60,598 nucleotides of DNA from Paenirhodobacter enshiensis. GTDB taxonomy: Bacteria > Pseudomonadota > Alphaproteobacteria > Rhodobacterales > Rhodobacteraceae. A program made the position numbers and the translations under genes. Shown here in pieces: positions 25,836 through 34,018 of this stretch (position 1 is its first letter; every line of letters begins with the position of its first letter). The notes under the pieces were generated by a model that was given only the letters and a program-made list of their open reading frames with translations, had not been told where the DNA came from and did no database searches. The stretch spans positions 1 to 60,598 of the forward strand of contig NZ_JFZB01000025.1 of assembly GCF_000740785.1 (NCBI RefSeq), read 5' to 3'.

Positions 25836-27278
25836 ATGGCGCGCGCGGTGATGATTCAGGGGACGGGCTCGAATGTGGGCAAGTCGCTGCTGGTGGCGGG
25901 GCTGTGCCGGTGGGCGCGCAACCGCGGGCTCTCCGTCGCGCCGTTCAAGCCGCAGAACATGTCGAACAATGCCGCCGTCACCGCCGATGGCGGCGAGATC
26001 GGCCGGGCGCAGGCGTTGCAGGCGCTGGCCGCCGGGATCGAGCCCCTGTGCGACATGAACCCCGTGCTGCTGAAGCCCGAGACCGACACGGGTTCGCAGG
26101 TCGTGGTGCAGGGCCGGCGCGTCGCGACGACCGGGGCGCGCGATTACGTCGCGCTGAAACCGAAGCTGATGGGCGCGGTTCTGGAGAGTTTCGCGAGGCT
26201 TTCGGCGCGCCACGATCTGGTGATCGTCGAGGGCGCGGGCAGCCCGGCCGAAGTCAACCTGCGCGCGGGCGACATCGCCAACATGGGCTTTGCCCGCGCG
26301 GCGGGCGTGCCGGTGGTTCTGGCCGGCGACATCGACCGCGGCGGCGTGATCGCGCAGCTCGTCGGCACGCAGGCGGTGCTGGACCCCGCCGATGCGGCGC
26401 TGATAAAAGGCTTCATCGTCAACAAGTTCCGCGGCGATCCGCGATTGTTCGACGATGGCTATCGGCTGATCGCCGAGCGCACCGGCTGGCGCGGTTTCGG
26501 CGTGGTGCCGTATTTCCCGCAAGCCGCGCTTCTGCCGGCCGAGGATGCGCTCGACCTGCCGCGGCGCAGCGCGGGACGGGGGCTGAAGGTGGTGTGCCTG
26601 ACGCTGTCGCGGATCGCGAATTTCGACGATCTGGACCCGTTGCACGCCGATCCGGGCGTCGATCTGAGCATGATCGTGCCCGGTCAGCCGGTTCCGGGAG
26701 ATGCCGATCTGGTCATCGTGCCGGGCACGAAATCGACGCGCGGCGATCTGGCGTTCCTGCGTGCGCAGGGCTGGGACATCGACCTTGCGGCGCATCTGCG
26801 GCGCGGTGGGCACGTGCTGGGAATTTGCGGAGGATATCAGATGCTTGGCCGGGTGATCCGCGATCCGGAGGGCCTCGAAGGCCCGGCGGGCGAGGAGGCC
26901 GGCCTCGGCCTTCTCGACATCGAGACGGTGATGGTCGCCGACAAGCGCCTGACCCGGATCGAGGGCACCCATGTCGCGACCGGCGCGCCGATCCGCGGCT
27001 ACGAGATCCACATCGGCCGCAGCGACGGACCGGACCGCGCCCGCCCCTTCGCCCGCATCGGCCCGGCGCCCGAAGGCGCGGTTTCGGCCGATGGCAAGGT
27101 GACCGGCAGTTACCTGCACGGCATGTTCGCCGAAGACGATTTCCGGCGCGCCTTCCTGGCGGGCTTCGGCGTGCAGGCGGGCCCTCAGTCCTATGCGCAG
27201 GGCGTGGACGATACCCTCGACCGGCTGGCCGCGCATCTGGCCGCGCATCTGGATGTCGAGGGCTTGCTCAATCTATAG
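25836..27278 (+). CDS. cobQ: Cobyric acid synthase
   Basis: The 480-residue enzyme amidates adenosyl-cobyrinic a,c-diamide at positions b, d, e and g with glutamine and ATP. The N-terminal P-loop-like domain is [20 protein letters not shown] with [10 protein letters not shown]. The C-terminal class I amidotransferase domain has its nucleophile cysteine in [12 protein letters not shown] and a late His in GSYLHGMF. Length is typical. It is alone on the plus strand, before the convergent cbiM gene, with a shared hairpin terminator at 27300-27331. I found no riboswitch in its 125-base upstream gap. Confidence 0.95.
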   Translation: MARAVMIQGTGSNVGKSLLVAGLCRWARNRGLSVAPFKPQNMSNNAAVTADGGEIGRAQALQALAAGIEPLCDMNPVLLKPETDTGSQVVVQGRRVATTGARDYVALKPKLMGAVLESFARLSARHDLVIVEGAGSPAEVNLRAGDIANMGFARAAGVPVVLAGDIDRGGVIAQLVGTQAVLDPADAALIKGFIVNKFRGDPRLFDDGYRLIAERTGWRGFGVVPYFPQAALLPAEDALDLPRRSAGRGLKVVCLTLSRIANFDDLDPLHADPGVDLSMIVPGQPVPGDADLVIVPGTKSTRGDLAFLRAQGWDIDLAAHLRRGGHVLGICGGYQMLGRVIRDPEGLEGPAGEEAGLGLLDIETVMVADKRLTRIEGTHVATGAPIRGYEIHIGRSDGPDRARPFARIGPAPEGAVSADGKVTGSYLHGMFAEDDFRRAFLAGFGVQAGPQSYAQGVDDTLDRLAAHLAAHLDVEGLLNL

Positions 27279-27299
27279 AAGCCATTGGCGTAAAATGAA

Positions 27300-27331
27300 A
27301 ATCTGCCGGGAAATCGGTTGCCCGGCAGATT
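27300..27331. terminator. Bidirectional terminator between cobQ and cbiM
   Basis: Perfect 11-bp inverted repeat AATCTGCCGGG / CCCGGCAGATT with a 10-base loop. An A-rich run (AAAATGAAAA) on its left side gives a U-rich tail for the minus-strand transcript of cbiM. Confidence 0.75.
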
Positions 27332-27338
27332 GGTCGGA

Positions 27339-28004
27339 TCAGACGTAAAGGCGCCGCGTCACCAGCCCCGAGCCCTTCAGCGCATGGGCACGCTTCGCCA
27401 CCGCCAGCACCGCCAGATCGACCAGCGGTTCGAGCAGAATGACCGTCATGTAGGCCGCGCCGAAGGTCATCACCTGCGTGACTTCGGCCAGGCCCTGACC
27501 GTAGATCGCCCAGAACGCCACCCAGGCGACGATGCCGCCCTGATAGGCCGTCGAAAGCGCCAGCGCCTGACGGTATTTCAGATCGACATAGGCGGTGCCC
27601 GGCGCGATCAGGCGCCCCGCCAGCAGCCGCAGCCCGAACAGCGGCATCAGCAACGTGGTCACGTTCATCCCGTATTGCGGCAGATCGAAGGGCGCGAAGA
27701 ACAGCCCCTGAATCAGCAGCCCCATCGCCAGCCCGATCGCCGCCGGCGCCAGCCCGAGGATCAGAAACAGCGTCGAGCCGAGGATCAGATGCACCTCGGA
27801 CACGCCGACCGGATAGTGCGGCATCAGCTCGAAAAAGCTGAACACCGCCGCGGTCGCGATGGCCGAGCGCGCCACCAGCGAGCCGAGGCCCTGCACCCGC
27901 ACCGCCTCGACCGCGGCCTTCAGCGTGACCAGTCCGGCGCCGGCGGCTGTGGCATAGCTCAGGAAGATCTTGGCACCGGAAACGATGCCGGGTTCGATGT
28001 GCAT
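27339..28004 (-). CDS. cbiM: Energy-coupling-factor transporter S-type component, CbiM family (cobalt/nickel)
   Basis: The 221-residue membrane protein begins MHIEPG; the Met1-His2 start is the metal-binding N-terminus of CbiM/NikM proteins, so the start at 28004 is secure. Further conserved residues are His63 in FELMPHYPVG and His72 in SEVHLILGSTLF, and there are six or so hydrophobic segments. It should bring cobalt across the inner membrane for the corrin pathway. The usual partners CbiN, CbiQ and CbiO are not encoded next to it. It follows cobO on the same strand after a 302-base gap that may carry its own promoter and leader. Confidence 0.85.
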   Translation of the reverse strand: MHIEPGIVSGAKIFLSYATAAGAGLVTLKAAVEAVRVQGLGSLVARSAIATAAVFSFFELMPHYPVGVSEVHLILGSTLFLILGLAPAAIGLAMGLLIQGLFFAPFDLPQYGMNVTTLLMPLFGLRLLAGRLIAPGTAYVDLKYRQALALSTAYQGGIVAWVAFWAIYGQGLAEVTQVMTFGAAYMTVILLEPLVDLAVLAVAKRAHALKGSGLVTRRLYV

Positions 28005-28306
28005 GTCGCGTTCTCCTTGCCGTCGCGCGGACGGCGGTTGGCGGGATCGCGGACCGGGCCAAAGCCCTGCCGGTCAGAACGTTTCTCAGCCCAAATCCGG
28101 GCCCGGTCACGGGGTCGCGACGCGGGTTCTGACGGTCCTCCCCGGCCGGATTTGTCGGAGAGGATTCGCACTAAATCAAGCCCGCCGCTCAGTTGCCCCC
28201 CGATGCGGCGCCAGAATCGGTATTTCCGGACGATATTTTTATCGTTTTATTTCAATGATCTGCGGTGGCAGAAAATTTTTTTCCGCGAGGGCCTGAAGCA
28301 GATCGG
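28005..28306 (-). other. 302-base gap upstream of cbiM: AT-rich promoter patch and structured leader
   Basis: Read on the minus strand, the distal part is AT-rich and holds the dyad CGATA-N4-TATCG (28231-28244), a likely promoter or operator area. Nearer the gene, GTCAGAAC (28073-28080) and GTTCTGAC (28126-28133) enclose 45 bases. GACCGG / CCGGTC (28052-28057, 28070-28075) with a nested GGGC/GCCC form a second potential hairpin just before the start. I found no cobalamin box here. A structured leader is inferred, and GC-rich DNA gives such repeats easily. Confidence 0.35.
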
Positions 28307-28927
28307 TCAGAACTCAACCCCCGGTTGTGCCTTGATGCCGTCGCGGAACGGGTGTTTCACCAGCGTCATCTCGGTCACCAGATCGGCCAATTCGATCAAT
28401 TCCGGCAAGGCGTTGCGCCCGGTCAGAATGACATGCGTCAGGGGCGGTTTTTCGTCCCTGAGGAAGCTCAGAACCGCCTCCGCATCGAGGTAGCCGTAGC
28501 GCAGCGCGATGTTGATCTCGTCGAGCAGAACCATCCGAATCGCCTCGTCGCGGATCAGCCGTTTCGCCATTTCCCAGCCGCGTCCGGCGGCGGCGATGTC
28601 GCGGGCGCGGTCCTGCGTCTCCCAGGTGAAGCCCTCGCCCATGGCGTGGAACTGGCACAGATCGGGGAAATGCGCCTCGATCAGGCGCCGTTCGCCGGTG
28701 TCCCAGCCGCCCTTGATGAACTGCACGACGGCGCAGGGCATCTGATGCGCGATGGCGCGCAGGATCATCCCGAAGCCTGACGAACTCTTGCCCTTGCCCT
28801 TGCCGGTATGGACGATGATCAGCCCCTTCTCGCCCTGTTTCGTCGCCATCATCCGGTCACGCGCGGCCTTGATTTTCACCATTTTCGCGGCGTGGCGGGC
28901 GTCTTCGGAGGGGTCGGTCTGGCTCAT
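28307..28927 (-). CDS. cobO: Cob(I)yrinic acid a,c-diamide adenosyltransferase (CobO/BtuR type)
   Basis: This 206-residue enzyme attaches the 5'-deoxyadenosyl group of ATP to cob(I)yrinate a,c-diamide. The ATP loop GKGKGKSSSGFGM follows GLIIVHT. Other family landmarks are QFIKGGWDTGER, HAMGEGFTWETQDRARD and VLLDEINIALRYGYLD. The ATG at 28927 has GAGGA at correct spacing. It is divergent from the riboswitch-controlled cob operon, so its own transcript is not downstream of that riboswitch. The cbiM gene follows 302 bases later on the same strand. Confidence 0.94.
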   Translation of the reverse strand: MSQTDPSEDARHAAKMVKIKAARDRMMATKQGEKGLIIVHTGKGKGKSSSGFGMILRAIAHQMPCAVVQFIKGGWDTGERRLIEAHFPDLCQFHAMGEGFTWETQDRARDIAAAGRGWEMAKRLIRDEAIRMVLLDEINIALRYGYLDAEAVLSFLRDEKPPLTHVILTGRNALPELIELADLVTEMTLVKHPFRDGIKAQPGVEF

Positions 28928-29008
28928 CGGGGTCCTCGGGGTCGGAAAGCGGGTGCCGTGGCGGCAGACTTGACAAGGCGGTGAGCGTGACGTCACTTGG
29001 GCCTCGCT

Positions 29009-29190
29009 GGTTCCTGTCGATGACAGGTGAAAAGGGAATGCGACAGGCCGTCAAGGCCCCAAGCAGCCGCCCCCGCGACCGTGACCGGAGAGTTCCGTCC
29101 GATGCCACTGACCCTTCGGGGCCGGGAAGGCGGGCGGGGCGCAGGGGCCTCAGGCCCTCGACTCCGCAAGCCGGGAGACCTGCCAGCACG
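29009..29190 (+). promoter_or_regulatory. Cobalamin (AdoCbl-class) riboswitch
   Basis: The conserved core pieces occur in order: AGGTGAAAAGGGAATGCGAC near the 5' side, GATGCCACTG (29101-29110), GGGAAGGC (29124-29131), and the B12 box GCAAGCCGGGAGACCTGCC (29166-29184). It sits upstream of the DUF1636-cobW-cobN operon and should shut it down when adenosylcobalamin is abundant. Ends are approximate. Confidence 0.93.
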
Positions 29191-29202
29191 ATGATGTAAC
29201 GG

Positions 29203-29247
29203 GCGAACGGGGTGTGTCGCGGCCGGCTTGCGCACCCTGCCGTTCGC
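29203..29247 (+). promoter_or_regulatory. Probable expression-platform hairpin of the riboswitch
   Basis: GCGAACGG (29203-29210) pairs with CCGTTCGC (29240-29247), and the next six bases GGTGTG pair with CGCACC after a three-base bulge. It lies between the aptamer and the first start codon. With no U-run following, control of translation or Rho-dependent termination is likelier than intrinsic termination. Confidence 0.5.
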
Positions 29248-29303
29248 GGCCCCCGTGCACTCGCCTGTCCTCCCCCTGTGCGTCCCCGAGCGGGAAGACG
29301 ACG

Positions 29304-29678
29304 ATGGGCGGGGTGTCCCTGATGATCTGCACCACCTGCCGGCGCGTGGCCGGCGAACCGGAGGTTTCCGGGCCGGACGCCTGTCCGGGCGCGCGGCTTT
29401 ACGCGGCGTTGTCTGCGCTCCCTTGCCCCGAAGGCGTCACGCTGCGCCCGGTCGAATGCCTCTCGGCCTGTTCGCGCGGCTGCGCCGTGGCGCTGTCGGG
29501 CGGGGCAGAGCGGTGGAGCTACGTTTACGCCGAAATGGACCCGGCCGTCGACGCGCCCGAGATCCTCGCCGGGGCGGCGCGCTACGGCGCGACCGCGGAC
29601 GGGCTCGTGCCCTGGCGCGAACGCCCCGAGATCTTCCGAAAACGCTCCGTCGCGCGGCTGCCGCCGCAAGCCGTCTGA
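29304..29678 (+). CDS. DUF1636 metal-binding (2Fe-2S ferredoxin-like) protein
   Basis: The 124-residue protein has two cysteine clusters, ICTTCRR near the N-terminus and VECLSACSRGCAVAL in the middle, as in DUF1636 proteins, which resemble thioredoxin-like [2Fe-2S] ferredoxins. The function is not established. Such genes recur beside cobW/cobN in alphaproteobacteria, which suggests help with cobalt handling or electron supply to the corrin pathway. It is the first gene under the cobalamin riboswitch, with GGGAAG six bases before the ATG. An ATG at 29322 is an alternative start. Confidence 0.8.
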   Translation: MGGVSLMICTTCRRVAGEPEVSGPDACPGARLYAALSALPCPEGVTLRPVECLSACSRGCAVALSGGAERWSYVYAEMDPAVDAPEILAGAARYGATADGLVPWRERPEIFRKRSVARLPPQAV

Positions 29679-29713
29679 TCCCCGCGCCCGTCCGAAAGCT
29701 GAAGGAACCTCCG

Positions 29714-30748
29714 ATGTCCGATCTGAAGAAAATCCCCGTCACCGTCATCACCGGCTTTCTGGGCTCTGGCAAGACCACGCTGATCCGCCATCTGATGGCC
29801 CATCCGAAGGGCCGCCGCCTCGCCGTGCTGGTCAACGAATTCGGCACCACCGGCGTCGACGGCGCGATCCTGAAATCCTGCGCCGACGAGAACTGCCCGG
29901 TCGAGGGCATCGTGGAACTGGCGAACGGCTGCATCTGCTGCACCGTCGCCGACGAGTTCATCCCGGCGATCGAGCAGCTTCTGGCGCTGCCCGTCCCGCC
30001 CGATCACATCCTGGTCGAGACCTCGGGCCTCGCGCTGCCGAAGCCGCTGCTGAAGGCCTTCGACTGGCCGCCGATCCGCTCTCGGGTGACGGTCGACGGG
30101 GTGATCGCGCTCGCCGATGCCGAGGCGGTGGCCGCAGGCCGTTTCGCCCCGGACCCGGCCGCCGTCGATGCGCAGCGCGCCGCCGATGGCAGCCTCGACC
30201 ACGAGACCCCGCTCTCCGAGGTGTTCGAGGATCAGATCGCCTGTGCCGATCTCGTGCTGCTGACCAAGGCCGATCTGGTCGGCGCCGCCGATCTCGACCG
30301 CGCCCGCGCCGCAGTCCGTGCCGAGGCGCCGCGCCCGATCCCGGTCCTGTCGGTGGTCGACGGTGCGGTCGACGCGCGGGTGATCCTCGGGCTCGAGGCC
30401 GCGGCCGAGGACGATCTCGCCGCCCGCCCCTCGCATCACGACGGGCTGGCCGATCATCACCATGACGATTTCGCCTCGATGACGGTGACGCTCGGCGAGG
30501 TGGACGACCCGAAGGCGCTGGAGGCCGCCATCGAGCGTCTGGCGCGCGAGCAGGACGTGCTGCGGGTGAAGGGCTATGTCGCGGTGACCGGCAAGCCGAT
30601 GCGGATGCTGCTGCAAGCCGTGGGCCCGCGTCTGCGCAGCCAGTATGACGAGCCCTGGGGCGCGCGTCCGCGCGTTACCGAACTCGTGGTGATCGCCGAG
30701 CATGACCGCCTCGACGAACCGGCGATCCGCGCCGTTCTGGGGGCCTGA
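29714..30748 (+). CDS. cobW: CobW, GTP-dependent metallochaperone of cobalamin synthesis
   Basis: This 344-residue P-loop GTPase belongs to the COG0523 family. Walker A is GFLGSGKTT (residues 14-22), the metal site is GCICC (about 72-76), and the guanine specificity motif is TKAD (in LVLLTKADLV). A His-rich stretch, PSHHDGLADHHHDDF, near residue 240 probably binds cobalt or zinc. CobW is thought to deliver Co(II) to the CobNST chelatase, and cobN follows only nine bases downstream. The C-terminal CobW_C domain is complete. Confidence 0.95.
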   Translation: MSDLKKIPVTVITGFLGSGKTTLIRHLMAHPKGRRLAVLVNEFGTTGVDGAILKSCADENCPVEGIVELANGCICCTVADEFIPAIEQLLALPVPPDHILVETSGLALPKPLLKAFDWPPIRSRVTVDGVIALADAEAVAAGRFAPDPAAVDAQRAADGSLDHETPLSEVFEDQIACADLVLLTKADLVGAADLDRARAAVRAEAPRPIPVLSVVDGAVDARVILGLEAAAEDDLAARPSHHDGLADHHHDDFASMTVTLGEVDDPKALEAAIERLAREQDVLRVKGYVAVTGKPMRMLLQAVGPRLRSQYDEPWGARPRVTELVVIAEHDRLDEPAIRAVLGA

Positions 30749-30757
30749 GGCGGCGCG

Positions 30758-33700
30758 ATGCACATCGTCTTCCGCGAAAGCCACGGGCTCGAAGAGGCCG
30801 ACGTGCCGCAGGATCTGGGGCAGGATGGCGCGGATCTCGCGGTGCTGTCGTTCTCGGACAGCGATCTCGGGGCTTTCGCGGCGGGCTGGAACCGGCTGCG
30901 GGCGCGCGGGGGCGATCTGCCGCAGGTGCGGCTGGCGAACCTCGCGGCGCTGCGCCATCCGCTGTCGGTCGATACCTATCTCGACCGCACCCTGCCGCGG
31001 GCGAAGGGCATTCTGCTGCGGCTGATCGGCGGCGAGAGCTACTGGCCCTATGGGCTGGCGAGCGTGCAGGATCTGGCGCGCCGGCAGGGCATCGCGCTGG
31101 CCGTTCTGCCGGCCGACGGGCGGGTCGATGCACGCCTCGATGCCGCCTCGACGGTGCCGGTGGCGCTGTTGCGCCGTCTGTCCACGCTGTGCGATGCGGG
31201 CGGCGCCGCGGCGGCCGAGGCCGCGCTGTGCCTTCTGGCCGAGGCCGCCGGTGTGCCGCTTTCCGCCCCGGATCTGCCGCCCGCGCTCCCCGAGTTCGGT
31301 TTCTACCGTCCCTGCACCGGCCCCTGTGCCCCGCCCGCGGCCGCGCCGGGCCGGCCGCTTGCCGTGGTGGCGTTCTACCGCGCCTATCTCGCGGCGGCGG
31401 ACCTCGCCCCGGTCGATGCGCTGATCGCGGCGCTTGAGGCGCAGGGGTTCTCGGCCATCGGCCTGTTCGCGCCCTCGCTGAAGCATCCGGCGGCTGCACG
31501 CTGGATCGCGGAGGAACTTACCCGTCTCGCGCCCGCGGCCATCGTCAATCTGACCGCCTTCTCGGCGCAGGGGGACGGGGGCACATCGCCCCTCGACGCG
31601 CCCGGCTGCCCGGTGTTTCAGGTGGCGCTTTCGACCGCGCCGCGCCCGGCCTGGGCCGAAAGCAGCCGCGGCCTTTCGCCCGCCGATCTCGCGATGCACG
31701 TGGTTTTGCCCGAGGTCGACGGCCGCATCTTCGTCGGCGTGGCAAGTTTCAAAGCCGCCACTCCGCGCGATCCGCAGCTGCAGATCGCGCGCCAGATCCA
31801 CGCGGCCGAGCCCGAGCGCATCGCCGCCATCGCCGCCCGCATCGCGGGCTGGCACCGGCTCTCCGCCCTGCCACCGGCCGGCCGGCGCGTGGCGCTGGTG
31901 CTCTCGACCTATCCCGGCCGCGACGATCAGATCGCCCATGCCGTGGGTCTCGATGCCCTTGCTTCGGCCGAGGCGATGCTCGCCGATCTTTCCGCCGCAG
32001 GCTATCCCATCGGGCCGGAGGCCGGGCTTGCACAGCGGCTGATCTCGGCCGATCTGCGCTGGCCGGCGGGCGAATATCATGCCGCCCTGTCGCGCCTGCC
32101 CCGGGCCCTGCGCGACGATCTGGCAACCGCCTGGGGCGCCCCCGAGGACGACCCCGATTGCCCGGACGGCACCTTCCGGTTTCGCGCCCTGAAAAGTCGC
32201 GCGGGCCTCGTCGCGCTGCAGCCCGAGCGCGGCCGGCCGAAGACCCGCGGCGACGACTATCACGACCTTTCGCGCGTGCCGCGTCATGCCTATGTCGCGT
32301 TCTACCTGTGGTTGCAGACGCAGGCCGATGCGCTGGTGCATGTGGGCGCGCATGGCACGCTCGAATGGCTGCCGGGCAAGGCGGTGGCGCTGTCGGACGC
32401 CTGCTGGCCCGAGGCGCTGACCGGCGCCCTTCCGGTGATCTATCCGTTCATCGTCAACGACCCCGGCGAGGCCGCGCAGGCCAAGCGCCGGATCGGGGCG
32501 GTGACGCTCGGCCACATGCCGCCGCCGCTCGGGCAAAGCCGGCTGCCCGAGGATTTCGGGGCGCTCGAACGGTTGCTCGATGAATATTCGACGGCGGACG
32601 GGCTCGATCCCGCGCGGCGCGACCGGCTGATCGCCGCGATCCGCGCCGAGGCGCAGGGCCGCGGCGTCGAGGCCGATCTCGACATCCCCCCCGGTGCCAG
32701 CGCCGCCGAGGCGATCCCGCGCATCGACCGTTTCGTCTGCGACATCAAGGAATCGCATTACCCCGACGGGCTGCATGTCTTCGGCACCGGCGCTTGCGGC
32801 GCCGAGGAACGGGCGGGGCTGCACCGCGCGCTTGCCGGGCGGCGCGTCGCGGCGGGCCCCTCTGGTTCACCCAATCGCGGCCGGACGGATGTGATGCCGA
32901 CGGGGAGGAACCTGTTCACCACCGATCCGCGCGCCGTGCCCTCGCGCGCGGCGCACGCGCAGGGCGTGCGTCTGGCCGAAGAGCTGTTGCGCCGGCATCT
33001 GCAAGATCATGGCGACTGGCCGAAGGGGCTGGTCGTCGATCTGTGGGGCTCGGCCACGATGCGCACGGCGGGCGAGGAATTCGCGATGGCGCTGCATCTC
33101 GCCGGTCTCAGCCCGCGCTGGCAGGACGATGGCGCGCGCGTGACCGGGTTCGAGATCATCCCGCCGGCCCTGCTGAACCGGCCGCGGATCGACGTGACGC
33201 TGCGGGTGTCGGGGCTGTTTCGCGACGTGTTCCCGGGGCTGGCGCAGATGTTCGGGCAGGCTGTCGCGGCGCTCGCCGAACGTGACGAGGCCGATAACCC
33301 CTATCGCCGCGCGGGCCCGCGGGTGTTCGGGCCGCGCCCGGGCAGTTACGGCCTCGCGATGCCCGAGACCGACGATTTCACCCCCGAGGCGCGCCTTGCC
33401 GCCGGCGAGGCCTGGCTCGCCGCCTCCGCCCATGCCATCGCGGCCGATGGCTCCATCGCGGCGGATCGGGCGGCGCTGGAACGCCAGCTCTCGGCCGCCG
33501 ACGGTTTCATCCATCCGCAGGATCTGCCCGAGTCCGATCTGTTGATGGCGTCCGACTATGCCGCGCATGAGGCCGGTTTCGCCGCCGCGATGGCGCGGAT
33601 CGGCCGGCCGGCGCCCGCGCTTTACCACCTCGACGCCACCCGGCCCGAGGCGCCGCGCGCCCGCACGCTCGCCGAGGAGGTCGCCCGCACCCTTCATGCC

Positions 33701-34018
33701 CGCGCCGCCAATCCGGACTGGATCGAGGCGATGATGCGCCACGGCTTTCGCGGCGGGGCCGAGATCGCCGCGACCCTCGATCACCTCGCGGCCTTCGCGC
33801 ATCTGGGCGGCGTCGTCGGCCCGCATCTGTTCGACGCGTTCTTTCAGGCGACGCTGGCGCGCGACGATCTGCGCGCGTTCCTCGGCCGCGAGAACCCCGC
33901 CGCGCTTGCCGCGATGATCGCCCGGTTTCAGCAGCTGCGCGCGGCCGGGCTGTGGGCCAGCCGGCGCAACTCGACCGGCGCGCAGCTCGATGCGCTCGCG
34001 GCGGAGGACAGGACATGA
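30758..34018 (+). CDS. cobN: Cobaltochelatase subunit CobN
   Basis: The 1086-residue large subunit of the ATP-dependent aerobic cobaltochelatase inserts Co(II) into hydrogenobyrinate a,c-diamide together with CobS and CobT. Family landmarks are DDYHDLSRVPRHAYVAFYLW, VHVGAHGTLEWLPGK (about residue 527), YPFIVNDPGEAAQAKRR, IDRFVCDIKESHYPDGLHVF and VDLWGSATMRTAGEEFA. It is shorter than the roughly 1,250-1,275 residues of the classical enzyme, as expected for a compact subgroup rather than a truncation, since both termini look natural. cobS and cobT are not in the window. It overlaps cobG by ATGA at 34015-34018. Confidence 0.95.
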   Translation: MHIVFRESHGLEEADVPQDLGQDGADLAVLSFSDSDLGAFAAGWNRLRARGGDLPQVRLANLAALRHPLSVDTYLDRTLPRAKGILLRLIGGESYWPYGLASVQDLARRQGIALAVLPADGRVDARLDAASTVPVALLRRLSTLCDAGGAAAAEAALCLLAEAAGVPLSAPDLPPALPEFGFYRPCTGPCAPPAAAPGRPLAVVAFYRAYLAAADLAPVDALIAALEAQGFSAIGLFAPSLKHPAAARWIAEELTRLAPAAIVNLTAFSAQGDGGTSPLDAPGCPVFQVALSTAPRPAWAESSRGLSPADLAMHVVLPEVDGRIFVGVASFKAATPRDPQLQIARQIHAAEPERIAAIAARIAGWHRLSALPPAGRRVALVLSTYPGRDDQIAHAVGLDALASAEAMLADLSAAGYPIGPEAGLAQRLISADLRWPAGEYHAALSRLPRALRDDLATAWGAPEDDPDCPDGTFRFRALKSRAGLVALQPERGRPKTRGDDYHDLSRVPRHAYVAFYLWLQTQADALVHVGAHGTLEWLPGKAVALSDACWPEALTGALPVIYPFIVNDPGEAAQAKRRIGAVTLGHMPPPLGQSRLPEDFGALERLLDEYSTADGLDPARRDRLIAAIRAEAQGRGVEADLDIPPGASAAEAIPRIDRFVCDIKESHYPDGLHVFGTGACGAEERAGLHRALAGRRVAAGPSGSPNRGRTDVMPTGRNLFTTDPRAVPSRAAHAQGVRLAEELLRRHLQDHGDWPKGLVVDLWGSATMRTAGEEFAMALHLAGLSPRWQDDGARVTGFEIIPPALLNRPRIDVTLRVSGLFRDVFPGLAQMFGQAVAALAERDEADNPYRRAGPRVFGPRPGSYGLAMPETDDFTPEARLAAGEAWLAASAHAIAADGSIAADRAALERQLSAADGFIHPQDLPESDLLMASDYAAHEAGFAAAMARIGRPAPALYHLDATRPEAPRARTLAEEVARTLHARAANPDWIEAMMRHGFRGGAEIAATLDHLAAFAHLGGVVGPHLFDAFFQATLARDDLRAFLGRENPAALAAMIARFQQLRAAGLWASRRNSTGAQLDALAAEDRT

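Noticed and set aside
28005-28306. A cobalamin riboswitch upstream of cbiM
   Set aside because: On the minus strand I could not find the B12 box or the GCCACTG and GGGAAGGC elements that are obvious at 29009-29190.
29582-32824. A 1080-codon open frame on the minus strand across cobW and cobN
   Set aside because: It is the antisense shadow of two clearly recognisable genes; its composition is Arg/Gly/Ala-rich with no family motif, as expected in GC-rich DNA.
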